64,000 nucleotides of DNA, from positions 159,491 to 223,490 of the forward strand of contig NZ_JBIFFV010000007.1 in NCBI RefSeq assembly GCF_043557345.1, in the 5' to 3' direction. The translations under genes were made by a program, and so were the position numbers. The stretch comes from Sulfitobacter sp043557345 (GTDB lineage Bacteria > Pseudomonadota > Alphaproteobacteria > Rhodobacterales > Rhodobacteraceae). Below the pieces are notes generated by a model that had not been told where the DNA came from, did no database searches, and saw only the letters and a program-made list of their open reading frames with translations. Of this stretch, positions 36,897 through 46,475 are shown piece by piece. Every line of letters begins with the position of its first letter. Within the stretch, counting starts at the first letter, position 1.

Positions 36897-37776
36897 TCCA
36901 ATCGGCGAGGGCCGCAAGGCTCTGCCGCGCCTCGGGCAGGTGGTTCTGAAACAGCGGCCAGACATGCGGCAGATCATGGACCTCCTGCAAACTGGCCGAC
37001 ACGCCCGCTTCGCGTAGGCGGGCCGCCAAGCGGCGGCTGTCATCACGCAGGATTTCGCTGTCACTTACGGTGAGCCAGACGGGCGGCGCGCCTTTGAAAT
37101 CGGCGAGAATGGGACTCGCCCGGGGGCTCTCCGCATCCTGCCCTCGAAGATAGAGCCGCGCCATTTCCCTAGCGCGGGCGGCGGGCAACAACACGTCGCG
37201 TTCGGCATTCTGCGTGAAACTTGGGCCCGAAAACGTCAGGTCCAACAAGGGGGACAGCCCAAAGGCGCCAGCAGGCAGCGCCGCCCCCTCGCGGCAAAGC
37301 TGCGCCAACAGGTCAAAGACCAGCGCGCCGCCCGCGCTGTCGCCACCAATTACGATGTTCCCCGCCGCGATGCCCATCTGACCAAGCGCATCCCAAGCCG
37401 CGCGGATATCTTGCGCAGGTTTGGGAAAAGCCGCCTCTGGCACCCGCGCATAGCGCGGCAGCACCGCCCGCGCACCGGTCAGCAGGGATAGGCGCGCGAC
37501 CATCGCCCGGTGCGTCTCCGGACTGCCAAACACGAACCCGCCGCCATGGACGTAAAGGATCACACGCCCCGAAGAGGCCTGCGGCGGGGTCAGCCAAAGC
37601 GCCGATCCCGCCCCCGGCAGCCCCCGCCATTCGGCATGCACCGCGCGCGGTCCTTTGAAAAAGAGCCGCGCCTGCATCTCCATCGTGGCCCGCAGGAATT
37701 GCGGATTTCCATGCGCCAGCAAAGGTTTCTCTGTCAGACGCAGGTAACGGTTCAGAAGATGCTGGCGCAGGCTCAC
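36859..37776 (-). CDS. Alpha/beta-hydrolase, hormone-sensitive-lipase-type esterase
   Basis: 305 residues with the HSL-family oxyanion motif HGGGFVFGS and nucleophile elbow GGDSAGGALVF; the acid and histidine are likely in DSEILRDDS and HDLPHVWPLF. No signal peptide, so cytoplasmic. These enzymes hydrolyse short-chain or xenobiotic esters. The gene is downstream of gshB and starts within its stop (ATGA), so it belongs to that transcript; the 3' end runs 38 bases into comM on the other strand. Confidence 0.88.
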   Translation of the reverse strand: MSLRQHLLNRYLRLTEKPLLAHGNPQFLRATMEMQARLFFKGPRAVHAEWRGLPGAGSALWLTPPQASSGRVILYVHGGGFVFGSPETHRAMVARLSLLTGARAVLPRYARVPEAAFPKPAQDIRAAWDALGQMGIAAGNIVIGGDSAGGALVFDLLAQLCREGAALPAGAFGLSPLLDLTFSGPSFTQNAERDVLLPAARAREMARLYLRGQDAESPRASPILADFKGAPPVWLTVSDSEILRDDSRRLAARLREAGVSASLQEVHDLPHVWPLFQNHLPEARQSLAALADWINALPPDRAGES

Positions 37777-38708
37777 CCGCGCTTGGCCTCGATCGCCTCC
37801 CAGATTTTTCCGGCAATATTTTCGCCATCGAACCGTTCCAACTCTTGAATGCCGGTGGGAGAGGTCACGTTGATCTCGGTCAGATAGTCGCCGATCACAT
37901 CGATCCCGACAAAGATTTGGCCCTTTTCCTTGAGCAATGGACCGATGGCCGCGCAGATCTCCAGATCGCGCTCCGTCAGCCCGACCTTCTCAGGCCGCCC
38001 GCCGACATGCATGTTCGACCGCGTCTCGCCCTCCGCCGGAACGCGATTGATCGCGCCCACCGGCTCCCCATCCACGAGGATGACGCGCTTGTCGCCTTTG
38101 GATACGGCAGGCAGGAATTTCTGAACGATCAGAGGCTCACGCGAGAAGCCGGTGAAGAGTTCATGCAGCGAGGTGAGGTTGCGGTCATTGGCGTCCAGCC
38201 GGAACACACCGGCACCGCCATTGCCGTAAAGCGGTTTCAGGATCACATCGCCATGCTTCGCCTTGAAGGCTTTGATGGTCGAAAGGTCGCGCGCAATCGT
38301 GGTGGGCGGTGTCAGATCGGGGAAATCGAGGACCAGAAGCTTTTCGGGGTAATTGCGGACCCAAAAGGGATCGTTGACCACCAAGGTGGTCTCTTTCAGC
38401 CGATCCAGCAGATGGGTCGAGGTAATGTAATGCATGTCGAAAGGCGGATCCTGACGCAGCCAGACCACGTCGAAATCCGCCAAATCGACCTCGCGCTCTT
38501 CTCCGAACCGCGCGTGATCGCCCTGCAGGCGCTGCACGGTAAAGTCATAGCCCCGCGCGGTGATCCGCCCCTCTTGATACGCCAGATGATCGGGCGTGTA
38601 AAAGAACAGTTCATGCCCCCGCGCCTGCGCCTCTTCGGCCAACCGAAAGCTGCTGTCGGCATTGATGTTCACGTCCCCGATCGGGTCCATTTGAAAGGCG
38701 ATTTTCAT
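37773..38708 (-). CDS. gshB: Glutathione synthetase
   Basis: 311 residues, typical GshB. Opening KIAFQMDPIGDVNINADSS, the ATP-grasp region with LKPLYGNGGAGVFRL, and the C-terminal metal-ligand stretch DVIGDYLTEINVTSPTGIQEL are all present. It joins gamma-glutamylcysteine and glycine. The start at 38708 gives the standard N-terminus. The upstream order rsmI-yraN-gshB on the same strand is common in alphaproteobacteria; the downstream esterase overlaps by four bases. Confidence 0.97.
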   Translation of the reverse strand: MKIAFQMDPIGDVNINADSSFRLAEEAQARGHELFFYTPDHLAYQEGRITARGYDFTVQRLQGDHARFGEEREVDLADFDVVWLRQDPPFDMHYITSTHLLDRLKETTLVVNDPFWVRNYPEKLLVLDFPDLTPPTTIARDLSTIKAFKAKHGDVILKPLYGNGGAGVFRLDANDRNLTSLHELFTGFSREPLIVQKFLPAVSKGDKRVILVDGEPVGAINRVPAEGETRSNMHVGGRPEKVGLTERDLEICAAIGPLLKEKGQIFVGIDVIGDYLTEINVTSPTGIQELERFDGENIAGKIWEAIEAKRG

Positions 38709-38813
38709 CGGCGTCCCCCGCTGCTTACCTTTGTCGTGATCCGACCCGGACCGACGGTGCAGGCATTTGGGATCGCTTCTTAGATGGCGCAACAGGGGCC
38801 TATGCGCAATGGG

Positions 38814-39212
38814 TCAGCCGTGGCCAAAGGCGTTTTCGATGATTTCGGTGGCCCCCTGCCCATCGACAAGCGCCACGTCAAAGCGCACCTCGGTCAGACT
38901 TCCTGCAGGTTCGCCGGCAAGAAATTCCTCAGCGGAGCGGTAGATGCGCTGCATCTGTCTGGCAGAAAGGCTTTCGGCGGCCCGTGCAAAACTACGGCTT
39001 TGCTTCACCTCGACAAAGATCAAGGCAGCCCCGTCGCGCAGGATCAAATCAATTTCACCAGCGCGGCCCCGCCAACGGCGGCGGGCGATGGCAAAACCGC
39101 GCCTTTCATAGTCCTGCGCGATCCGGTTCTCGGCGGCGATCCCGGCATGATAGGCCATGCGCCCCCGTTGGCGTTTGGCCGCAGTTCGTATCCCTGTCTC
39201 ACCCTGCGCCAT
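38814..39212 (-). CDS. yraN: YraN-family (UPF0102) endonuclease-like protein
   Basis: 132 residues, almost the same length as E. coli YraN. It has the restriction-endonuclease-like fold signature GxxAExxA (GIAAENRIAQDYERRG) with a GEIDLILRDGAALIFVEVKQS core: D, E and K of the catalytic PD-ExK type are at the expected spacing. The physiological role is unsettled. The start at 39212 is chosen because GGAG is eight bases upstream; an ATG two codons earlier (39218) is too close. It sits 22 bases after rsmI. Confidence 0.87.
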   Translation of the reverse strand: MAQGETGIRTAAKRQRGRMAYHAGIAAENRIAQDYERRGFAIARRRWRGRAGEIDLILRDGAALIFVEVKQSRSFARAAESLSARQMQRIYRSAEEFLAGEPAGSLTEVRFDVALVDGQGATEIIENAFGHG

Positions 39213-39234
39213 TTTCATCGCTCCGATCCCTGTT

Positions 39235-40092
39235 CTACCCTTTGCCGAGCGCCAATGCCGCTTGATACACCTGTCGCCGCGGCAGGCCATGGGCCTGTGC
39301 CACCAAATCGACGGCGTCACGCATCGACATTTCGGTTAGCGCCCGTTGCAAATCTGTTTCTAAGTCAAGGTGATTAACAGAGTCTGAACGGCTGCGATCA
39401 ATCAGCACGACCACCTCGCCTTTCGGCGCCTTCGCTTGATAAAGATCGGCGAGGCTTTCGAGGGTATCGCGCTGAATTTCTTCGAATTTCTTGGTCAATT
39501 CCCGGCACATTGCCGCTTTGCGCCCCGCGCCCAGTGCGGTTGCCGCATCGCGCAGCATGGCGCCGAGCCGTTTGGGCGATTCGTAGAACACCAGTGTCCC
39601 CGGCACGTCGCGCAGCTTTTCCAGCGCTGCGATCCGGGCCGATTTGCTATTGGGCAGGAAGCCCGCAAAGAAAAATGCATCCGTTGGCAGGGCGCCCAAG
39701 GCCAGCGCGGTCAGCACGGCCGATGGTCCCGGCGCGCAGGTCTGCATCACCCCCGCTTCGGCCGCGGCGCGGCTGAGTTCAAACCCCGGATCGGCGATCA
39801 GCGGCATGCCCGCCTCCGACGCATAGGCGACAGATTTGCCCTCGCGGATGGCCGCGATCAGCCGCTCTTGCACCGATGTGCCGCTGTGATCGTGCAGCGC
39901 CAACACCTTGCGCCCATCGAGCGGCACCCCGTGAATCTCCATCAGCCGCCGCAGGCTGCGCGTATCCTCTGCCGCCAGCAGATCCGCCGAGGCCAGCGTG
40001 TCGAGCGCGCGCAGCGTGATATCGCGCGCGGTGCCGATGGGGACGCCCACGAAATAAAGTCCCGGGGCTAGCTCTGTCTTGTCGAATTTCAA
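39235..40092 (-). CDS. rsmI: 16S rRNA (cytidine(1402)-2'-O)-methyltransferase
   Basis: 285 residues, tetrapyrrole-methylase fold. Motifs are GLYFVGVPIGTARDITLRAL at the N-terminus, ADLLAAEDTRSLRRLM, the SAM-binding SEAGMPLIADPG and APGPSAVLTAL. It methylates C1402 of 16S rRNA using SAM. It is divergent from the LpoA-like lipoprotein gene, the same arrangement as rsmI/lpoA in E. coli, and is followed by yraN. Confidence 0.95.
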   Translation of the reverse strand: MKFDKTELAPGLYFVGVPIGTARDITLRALDTLASADLLAAEDTRSLRRLMEIHGVPLDGRKVLALHDHSGTSVQERLIAAIREGKSVAYASEAGMPLIADPGFELSRAAAEAGVMQTCAPGPSAVLTALALGALPTDAFFFAGFLPNSKSARIAALEKLRDVPGTLVFYESPKRLGAMLRDAATALGAGRKAAMCRELTKKFEEIQRDTLESLADLYQAKAPKGEVVVLIDRSRSDSVNHLDLETDLQRALTEMSMRDAVDLVAQAHGLPRRQVYQAALALGKG

Positions 40093-40179
40093 CGCTGGAC
40101 CCGCCTTTCGCAGTCACTATGATCGCGGCCATGTTCCGGCGACCATCGTCGTCTTGCCACCACCGGGGAGTGAATACAA

Positions 40180-41361
40180 ATGATTGCCTGTTTCCGCGCC
40201 ATCCGCAAGAAGATGCACCTGCTCTTACTGCCGCTCTTCGCGGTCCTGCTGGCGGCCTGTCAGCCTGTTGCCATCGGCGGCGCCAATTCCGGCGGCCCGC
40301 GCATCGATCCCGCCGCCCCCGTTCCGGTGGCGCTCTTGGTCCCGCGGGGCGGCTCGGCCGGTGATGAGTTGTTGGCCAAGAACCTCGAAAACGCCGCGCG
40401 CCTTGCGATGCGCGATCTGGACGGCGTTCAGATCGACCTGCGCGTTTATGGCACTGCGGGCAACGCCAGCACAGCCGCTTCCGTCGCCGCGCAGGCGGTG
40501 AATGAAGGGGCCAAGATCATCCTCGGCCCGGTTTACGGCGAGGCGGCCAATGCCGCAGGGGTGGCCGTGGCCTCCTCCGGGGTCAACGTGATCTCATTCT
40601 CGAACAACCCGACCATCGCGGGCGGCAATGTTTTCGTGCTTGGGCCGACTTTTGCCAATACCGCCAATCGGTTGGTGAGCTTTGCCAAGCGCAACGGCAA
40701 GGACAAAATGGTGGTACTGCATAGTCAGGACCTTGCCGGACAACTGGGCCGTGACGCAATCGTTCAAGCGATCAGCGCCAATGGCGCGACACTGGCGGGC
40801 ACCGTCGATTACGCGCTGAGCCAAGAGTCGGTCGTGGCCGCCGTGCCGCGCGTCAAGGCGACCATCGAAGGCAGCGGCGCCAATGCGCTGTTCCTCACCA
40901 CCTCCTCGGCCAGTGCCCTGCCGCTTTTCGCGCAGCTTCTGCCCGAGGCGGGCATTCAATCGGCCACCACGCAATATGTCGGCCTGACCCGGTGGGACAT
41001 CCCCGCCCAAACGCTGGAACTGCCCGGGGTTCAGGGCGGCTGGTTCGCCCTGCCCGACACGGCGGCGAGCGGAGCCTTCGCCAACCGTTACACCGCGGCC
41101 TATGGCAGTGATCCGCACCCTCTGGCCGGGCTGGCCTTTGACGGGATCGCGGCGATCGGCTCCTTGGTGAAGGGTGGCAAATCCAACGCGCTGTCCGGGG
41201 CCGCGCTGACCCAAGGGGCGGGTTTCCAAGGGGCGAGCGGCATCTTCCGCCTGCGCCGCGATGGCACCAACGAACGCGCATTGTCCGTGGCCACGATCCG
41301 CAACAACCGCGTCGTCGTGCTCGACCCGGCACCCCGCGGCTTTGGCGGAGCTGGTTTCTGA
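40180..41361 (+). CDS. LpoA-like lipoprotein, penicillin-binding protein activator
   Basis: 393 residues. A type II signal peptide ends in the lipobox LLAAC with Cys27 as the likely acylated residue. The rest is a periplasmic-binding-protein type I fold (VALLVPRGGSAGDELLAKNLEN, ILGPVYGEAANAAGV, FVLGPTFANTANRLV), as in the C-terminal half of LpoA (YraM), which activates PBP1A in enterobacteria. The N-terminal TPR half of E. coli LpoA is absent. The divergent rsmI-yraN neighbourhood supports the assignment. GGGGAG lies nine bases before the ATG. Confidence 0.85.
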   Translation: MIACFRAIRKKMHLLLLPLFAVLLAACQPVAIGGANSGGPRIDPAAPVPVALLVPRGGSAGDELLAKNLENAARLAMRDLDGVQIDLRVYGTAGNASTAASVAAQAVNEGAKIILGPVYGEAANAAGVAVASSGVNVISFSNNPTIAGGNVFVLGPTFANTANRLVSFAKRNGKDKMVVLHSQDLAGQLGRDAIVQAISANGATLAGTVDYALSQESVVAAVPRVKATIEGSGANALFLTTSSASALPLFAQLLPEAGIQSATTQYVGLTRWDIPAQTLELPGVQGGWFALPDTAASGAFANRYTAAYGSDPHPLAGLAFDGIAAIGSLVKGGKSNALSGAALTQGAGFQGASGIFRLRRDGTNERALSVATIRNNRVVVLDPAPRGFGGAGF

Positions 41362-41362
41362 A

Positions 41363-44143
41363 TTGGACCTCGCGAAACCGACAACGACATCAGGCGCGCG
41401 TCGACACCCGCGCCTGATTTGCCCGCCCGAGCAAATCTTTGACGACACGGCCATTTGGCAGGCCCTCGCCCAGCGCGACAGCACGTTGGAGGGCGCGGCC
41501 CTCAGGGCCGAAATTGTCCCCCTGATCCAAGACGCCCGGCAGGCGGGCCGCAAGGCCATCGCGGCAGGCTTTGCTGAATCGCCCTTCGACGCGCGGGCAA
41601 TGACCTCTTCCTACACCTTTCTTACCGACCAACTGCTGCGCTGCGTCTTGCAAATCGCCACGCAGGTGCTGCACCCCAACCCGAACCCGACCGAGGGTGA
41701 ACGGCTCGCCATGATTGGCGTCGGCGGCTATGGCCGGGGAGAGATGGCGCCCTTTTCAGATGTCGATCTGCTGTTTCTCATCCCCTACAAGGCCACCGCC
41801 TGGTCAGAGAGCGTGATCGAATCGATGCTCTATATCCTGTGGGATCTGAAGCTAAAGGTCGGCCACGCCACCCGCACTATTGAGGATTGCCTGCGGCTGG
41901 GTGCGGATGATTTCACCATTCAGACCGCCCTGCTGGAGAACCGCTTCATCGACGGCGATGTGACCCTTGCCCAAGAGCTTTCCGAACGGCTCAAGAACGA
42001 ACTCTTCTCAGGCGCGGGAAAGGATTTCATCGAAGCCAAACTGGAAGAGCGCGACAACCGGCACCTGAAACAGGGTGAGCGCTATATGGTCGAGCCCAAT
42101 GTCAAGGAAGGCAAAGGCGGGCTGCGCGATCTGCATTCGCTGTTTTGGATCGCCAAATTCATCCATGACGTGGACCGGGTCGCGGATCTGGTCGATCTCG
42201 GCGTCTTCCGCGCCGATGAATACGACACTTTCCGCGAGGCCGAGGCCTTTCTCTGGGCCGTGCGCGGGCATCTTCACCTGATTGCCGGGCGCGCGACCGA
42301 ACAGCTGACCTTCGACATGCAGGTGCAGGTCGCCCAAGCCATGGGCTATCAGGACATCGGGGGCCGGCGGGGCGTCGAGATCTTCATGCAGGCCTATTTC
42401 CGCCACGCAACGGCGGTGGGGGATCTGACGCGCATCTTCGTCAGCGGGCTCGAAGCGTCGCATATGAAGGCCGAACCGCTGCTGGAACGCATCTTCCGCC
42501 GCCGCCCGAAAATGCGCGAAGGGTTTCAGGTGGTGCACAACCGCATCGCGGTGAAGGACGACGCAGAGTTTCTGCAAGACAAGCTGAACCTGTTGCGCAT
42601 CTTCGAAGAGGCCCTGCGCACGGGGATGTTGATCCACCCCGATGCGATGCGTCTGATCAAGGCCAACCTCGCGCTGATCGACGACGACATGCGCCGCACG
42701 CCCGAGGCGCGTCGCATCTTCCTCGACCTACTGCTGAAACACGGCAATCCCGAACGTTCACTGCGGCGGATGAACGAATTGGGCGTCTTAGGCGCTTTCA
42801 TCCCCGAGTTCGAGCCGATCGTCGCGATGATGCAGTTCAACATGTATCATTCCTACACAGTCGACGAGCACACGATCCAATGTATCGCCAACCTCGCCCG
42901 GATCGAGAAGGGCGAGCTGGAAGAGGAACTGCCCGTTGCCTCCTCGATCCTGAAACGTGGGGTGAACCGCAAGGTGCTCTATGTGGCGCTGCTCTTGCAT
43001 GACATCGGCAAGGGGCGGCCCGAGGACCATTCCATCATCGGCGCGAAACTGGCGCGGCGCATTGGCCCCCGGTTGGGGCTGAAACGCGATGAGGTCGACA
43101 CGGTGGAATGGCTGGTACGCTATCACCTGCTGATGTCCGACATGGCCCAGAAACGCGACATCGCCGATCCGCGCACGGTGCGCGACTTTGCCAAGGCGGT
43201 GCAGACGGTCAAACGGCTCGACCTGCTCTGCGTGCTGACGGTCTGTGACATTCGCGGTGTCGGGCCGAACACATGGAACAATTGGAAAGCGGTGCTGATC
43301 CGCGCGCTCTATCGCCAGACCGAGCGGGCGTTGGATACTGGGCTCGAAGACCTCAACCGCGAAAACCGGGGCGCGGAGGCCAAGAAAGCCCTGCGCGCCG
43401 CGCTTTCCGATTGGCCGCGCAAACATCTGCAGCGCGAGACGGCCCGGCACTATCCGCCCTATTGGCAGGGTCTGCACGTCACCGCCCATGTCGCTTTTGC
43501 GGAACTGCTGCGCGACATCGGCAATGACGATATCCGCATTGATCTGCACCCCGATGAGGACCGCGGCGCGACACGGGCCTGTTTCGTCATGGCCGATCAC
43601 CCCGGCATCTTTGCCCGGCTCGCCGGCGCGCTGGCGCTGGTCGGCGCCAATGTGGTGGATGCGCGCAGCTATACCACGAAGGACGGTTTCGTCACCGATG
43701 CCTTCTGGATTCAGGACAGCGAGGATCACCCCTATGAGGCCAGCCGCCTGCCCCGGCTGCGCGAGATGATCCTCAAGACCCTGCGCGGTGAAATCGTCGC
43801 CCGCGATGCGCTGAAATCCCGCGATAAGGTCAAGAAACGCGAACGCGCTTTCAAGGTGCCCACGCATATCACCTTCGACAACGAAGGCTCGGAAATCTAC
43901 ACGATCATTGAGGTCGACACCCGCGACCGGCCCGGCCTGCTCTATGACCTGACGCGTACCTTGGCGGCCTCTAACGTCTATATCGCCAATGCAGTGATCG
44001 CGACCTATGGCGAACAGGTGGTCGACACCTTCTACGTCAAAGATATGTTCGGCCTGAAATACTATACCGAGGCCAAGCAGCGCACCTTGGAAAAACGTCT
44101 GCGCGAAGCGATTGCCGCAGGGGTGGAGCGGGCCGAAGGCTAG
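41363..44143 (+). CDS. glnD: Bifunctional uridylyltransferase/uridylyl-removing enzyme GlnD
   Basis: 926 residues. The nucleotidyltransferase motif is GVGGYGRGE (119-127) with D133 and D135. The HD hydrolase motif is H546-D547 in LLHDIGKG, and two C-terminal ACT domains (FVMADHPGIFARLAGAL, then VDTRDRPGLLYDLTRTL) bind glutamine. It adds or removes UMP on PII proteins and so reports nitrogen status. No ATG fits the N-terminus; the TTG at 41363, one base after the upstream stop, is the best start. An 8-bp hairpin covers the stop codon. Confidence 0.95.
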   Translation: MDLAKPTTTSGARRHPRLICPPEQIFDDTAIWQALAQRDSTLEGAALRAEIVPLIQDARQAGRKAIAAGFAESPFDARAMTSSYTFLTDQLLRCVLQIATQVLHPNPNPTEGERLAMIGVGGYGRGEMAPFSDVDLLFLIPYKATAWSESVIESMLYILWDLKLKVGHATRTIEDCLRLGADDFTIQTALLENRFIDGDVTLAQELSERLKNELFSGAGKDFIEAKLEERDNRHLKQGERYMVEPNVKEGKGGLRDLHSLFWIAKFIHDVDRVADLVDLGVFRADEYDTFREAEAFLWAVRGHLHLIAGRATEQLTFDMQVQVAQAMGYQDIGGRRGVEIFMQAYFRHATAVGDLTRIFVSGLEASHMKAEPLLERIFRRRPKMREGFQVVHNRIAVKDDAEFLQDKLNLLRIFEEALRTGMLIHPDAMRLIKANLALIDDDMRRTPEARRIFLDLLLKHGNPERSLRRMNELGVLGAFIPEFEPIVAMMQFNMYHSYTVDEHTIQCIANLARIEKGELEEELPVASSILKRGVNRKVLYVALLLHDIGKGRPEDHSIIGAKLARRIGPRLGLKRDEVDTVEWLVRYHLLMSDMAQKRDIADPRTVRDFAKAVQTVKRLDLLCVLTVCDIRGVGPNTWNNWKAVLIRALYRQTERALDTGLEDLNRENRGAEAKKALRAALSDWPRKHLQRETARHYPPYWQGLHVTAHVAFAELLRDIGNDDIRIDLHPDEDRGATRACFVMADHPGIFARLAGALALVGANVVDARSYTTKDGFVTDAFWIQDSEDHPYEASRLPRLREMILKTLRGEIVARDALKSRDKVKKRERAFKVPTHITFDNEGSEIYTIIEVDTRDRPGLLYDLTRTLAASNVYIANAVIATYGEQVVDTFYVKDMFGLKYYTEAKQRTLEKRLREAIAAGVERAEG

Positions 44144-44158
44144 GGTTCCTTCGGCTTG
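44132..44158 (+). terminator. Possible weak terminator at the end of glnD
   Basis: Stem GCCGAAGG/CCTTCGGC (44132-44139 with 44148-44155) with an eight-base loop containing the TAG stop. Only two T follow, so this is a weak candidate. Confidence 0.4.
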
Positions 44159-44271
44159 CCCCGACCGGCGAAATACCGCCACCGGCTATTTTCGCGCTTT
44201 GTTTTTGACTTCGGATCCTGAAAATCCCTTTCAACCCGGCAAAAGCGCGGGATTCCATGAATGAGGGACAT

Positions 44272-44823
44272 ATGAGCGTCACACGCGTAGCACTGCCGAA
44301 CCGGGGCCTGATGGCTCTTTGCGCCACACTTCTTTTGACGGCAGCCTGCGCCAAAGCGCCTGATATCCCACAGACCTACGATTTCGGCGGCATCGATCCC
44401 CAGCGGCATTTCATGGCCGTACAAACCGCCCAAGACATGCGCGCCAAGGGCCAGCGTGTTTGGTGCGTGCCCTTCGCCCGCAATGTCAGCGGCATCCAGA
44501 TTCGCGGCAATGCAGAAACATGGTGGGGCAAGGCCAAGGGGCTTTATCCGCGCGGCGATGATCCCGTCGTCGGTGCCGTGATGGCCTTCAGCGCCACCCG
44601 CTCCATGCCGATGGGCCATATCGCGGTGGTTTCCGACATCGTCTCTCCGCGCGAAATCCGGGTGGATCACGCCAATTGGAAGCGCAATGAAGTCTCACTG
44701 AAAATGGCGGTGATCGACGTCTCCGACAACAACGATTGGTCCGCCGTGCGTTTGGAAAGCCAGCCCGGAGCCTTTGGCGGCACCTATCCGATCAATGGGT
44801 TCATCTACCCCACCGGCGAATGA
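44272..44823 (+). CDS. CHAP-domain lipoprotein, putative peptidoglycan amidase/endopeptidase
   Basis: 183 residues. A lipoprotein signal ends at LTAAC (Cys26). The remainder looks like a small CHAP (NlpC/P60-like) domain: candidate catalytic Cys65 in RVWCVPFAR, His116 in MGHIAVV and Asn135 in DHANW, in the right order and spacing. Such proteins cut peptidoglycan peptides or amides and would be anchored in the envelope. The start at 44272 is chosen for GAGGGA just upstream; 44257 is an alternative. The gene sits between glnD and murJ. Confidence 0.75.
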   Translation: MSVTRVALPNRGLMALCATLLLTAACAKAPDIPQTYDFGGIDPQRHFMAVQTAQDMRAKGQRVWCVPFARNVSGIQIRGNAETWWGKAKGLYPRGDDPVVGAVMAFSATRSMPMGHIAVVSDIVSPREIRVDHANWKRNEVSLKMAVIDVSDNNDWSAVRLESQPGAFGGTYPINGFIYPTGE

Positions 44824-44933
44824 GCGCCGCCTTGCCACAACGGGTGGCTGGGGCATCTGCCCCCGCTCACCGCGATTGCACCGGATGAACGCCCGCGCTA
44901 GGGATCACCGCAGCGCAATTTAAGGCTCCTGCG

Positions 44934-46475
44934 ATGAAACCTATCCGTCTTATGTCCGGCTTTTTCACTGTCGGGGTCTGGACCCTGCTGAGCCGCCTGC
45001 TCGGCTTTCTGCGCGAAGTGCTGCTGTTGTCGCTCATCGGCCCCGGCCCGGTCATGGACGCTTTTGTCGCAGCCTTCCGCCTGCCCAATATGTTCCGCCG
45101 CTTCTTTGCCGAGGGCGCGTTCAACGCGGCCTTCGTGCCAATGTTCGCCAAAAAGCTGGAGGGCGAGGAAGGCGCCGGGACATTCGCCCGCGATGCCTTC
45201 AACGGCTTGTCGCTGGTGGTGCTGGCGCTGACCGCTCTGGGCATGATTTTCATGCCCGGCTTGGTCTGGCTGACCGCCGAAGGCTTCGTCGGAGACCCGC
45301 GCTTCGACATGACGGTCGCCTTTGGCCGCATCGCCTTTCCCTATATCCTCTGCATGTCGCTCTCGGCGCTGTTTTCGGGCATCCTCAACGCCACCGGGCG
45401 CTTCGCCGTGGCCGCCGCAGCACCGGTGCTGCTCAACATCTTCGTCATCGCAGCCATGACCTTCGCTGCCCTCACCGGGGGTGAGGTGGCGCTTTGGCTG
45501 ATCTGGTCGATCCCGGTCGCCGGTGTGGCACAGCTGGCGCTGACATGGCGCGCCGCGGCCCAAGCGGGTTTCCCGCTGCGCCCTTCCCGCCCGCGCTGGA
45601 CCCCCGACATGCGCGCGATGATCGTTATCGCCCTGCCCGCCGCGCTGGCCTCGGGCGTGATGCAGATCAACCTCGTGGTCGGGCAATTGGTGGCCAGCCA
45701 ATATGACAAGGCCGTCTCATGGCTCTTCGCCGCCGACCGCCTCTATCAACTTCCCTTGGGCGTGGTGGGCATCGCCGTGGGCATCGTGCTGCTTCCCGAC
45801 CTGTCGCGCCGCCTGCGGGCCGGAGACGACGCAGGCGCCCAAACCGCGCTGAGCCGCGCCGCCGAAATTTCGCTGGCCCTGACGATCCCCTCGTCGGTCG
45901 CGCTGATCGTGATCCCCTTCGCGCTGGTCACCGTGCTGTTCGAACGCGGCGCCTCGGGCGTCGATGACACCGCCGCGATTGCCACAGCGGTGATGGTTTA
46001 CGGCCTAGGACTGCCCTCCTTCGTGCTGCAAAAGATCCTGCAACCGGTCTATTTCGCCCGCGAAGACACCCGCCGCCCCTTCCACTTCGCCGTTGTCGCC
46101 ATGGTGGTGAACGCGGCCCTCGCTGTGGGTCTCGCCCCCTTCATCGGCTGGATCGCCCCGGCGGTCGCCACGACGCTGGCAGGCTGGACGATGTTTGCTT
46201 GCCTCGCCATCGGGGCGCGGCGCTTTGGCGACGCCGTCAAGTTCGACGCGCGGTTTCACAAACGCATCTGGCGCATCCTCACCGCCTCTGCCGCCATGGG
46301 CGGCGCGCTCTGGCTCGGCAATGCGGCACTGCAACCGATGCTGGGCCTACCGTGGTGGCGCGGGCTGGCGCTGGTGCTGTTGCTTGCGATCGCTGCGGTC
46401 AGCTACTTCGGCGTCGGCCAATTGATCGGCGCATTCCGGCTGTCCGAGTTCAAATCCGCCATGCGGCGCGGTTAA
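44934..46475 (+). CDS. murJ: Lipid II flippase MurJ
   Basis: 513 residues with about fourteen membrane helices. The typical N-terminus (TLLSRLLGFLREVLL) and the FRRFFAEGAFNAAFVP stretch are those of MurJ/MviN of the MOP superfamily, which moves lipid II across the inner membrane. It supplies substrate to RodA-PBP2, encoded elsewhere in this window. The stop overlaps the convergent rhomboid-like gene by four bases (TTAA). Confidence 0.95.
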   Translation: MKPIRLMSGFFTVGVWTLLSRLLGFLREVLLLSLIGPGPVMDAFVAAFRLPNMFRRFFAEGAFNAAFVPMFAKKLEGEEGAGTFARDAFNGLSLVVLALTALGMIFMPGLVWLTAEGFVGDPRFDMTVAFGRIAFPYILCMSLSALFSGILNATGRFAVAAAAPVLLNIFVIAAMTFAALTGGEVALWLIWSIPVAGVAQLALTWRAAAQAGFPLRPSRPRWTPDMRAMIVIALPAALASGVMQINLVVGQLVASQYDKAVSWLFAADRLYQLPLGVVGIAVGIVLLPDLSRRLRAGDDAGAQTALSRAAEISLALTIPSSVALIVIPFALVTVLFERGASGVDDTAAIATAVMVYGLGLPSFVLQKILQPVYFAREDTRRPFHFAVVAMVVNAALAVGLAPFIGWIAPAVATTLAGWTMFACLAIGARRFGDAVKFDARFHKRIWRILTASAAMGGALWLGNAALQPMLGLPWWRGLALVLLLAIAAVSYFGVGQLIGAFRLSEFKSAMRRG

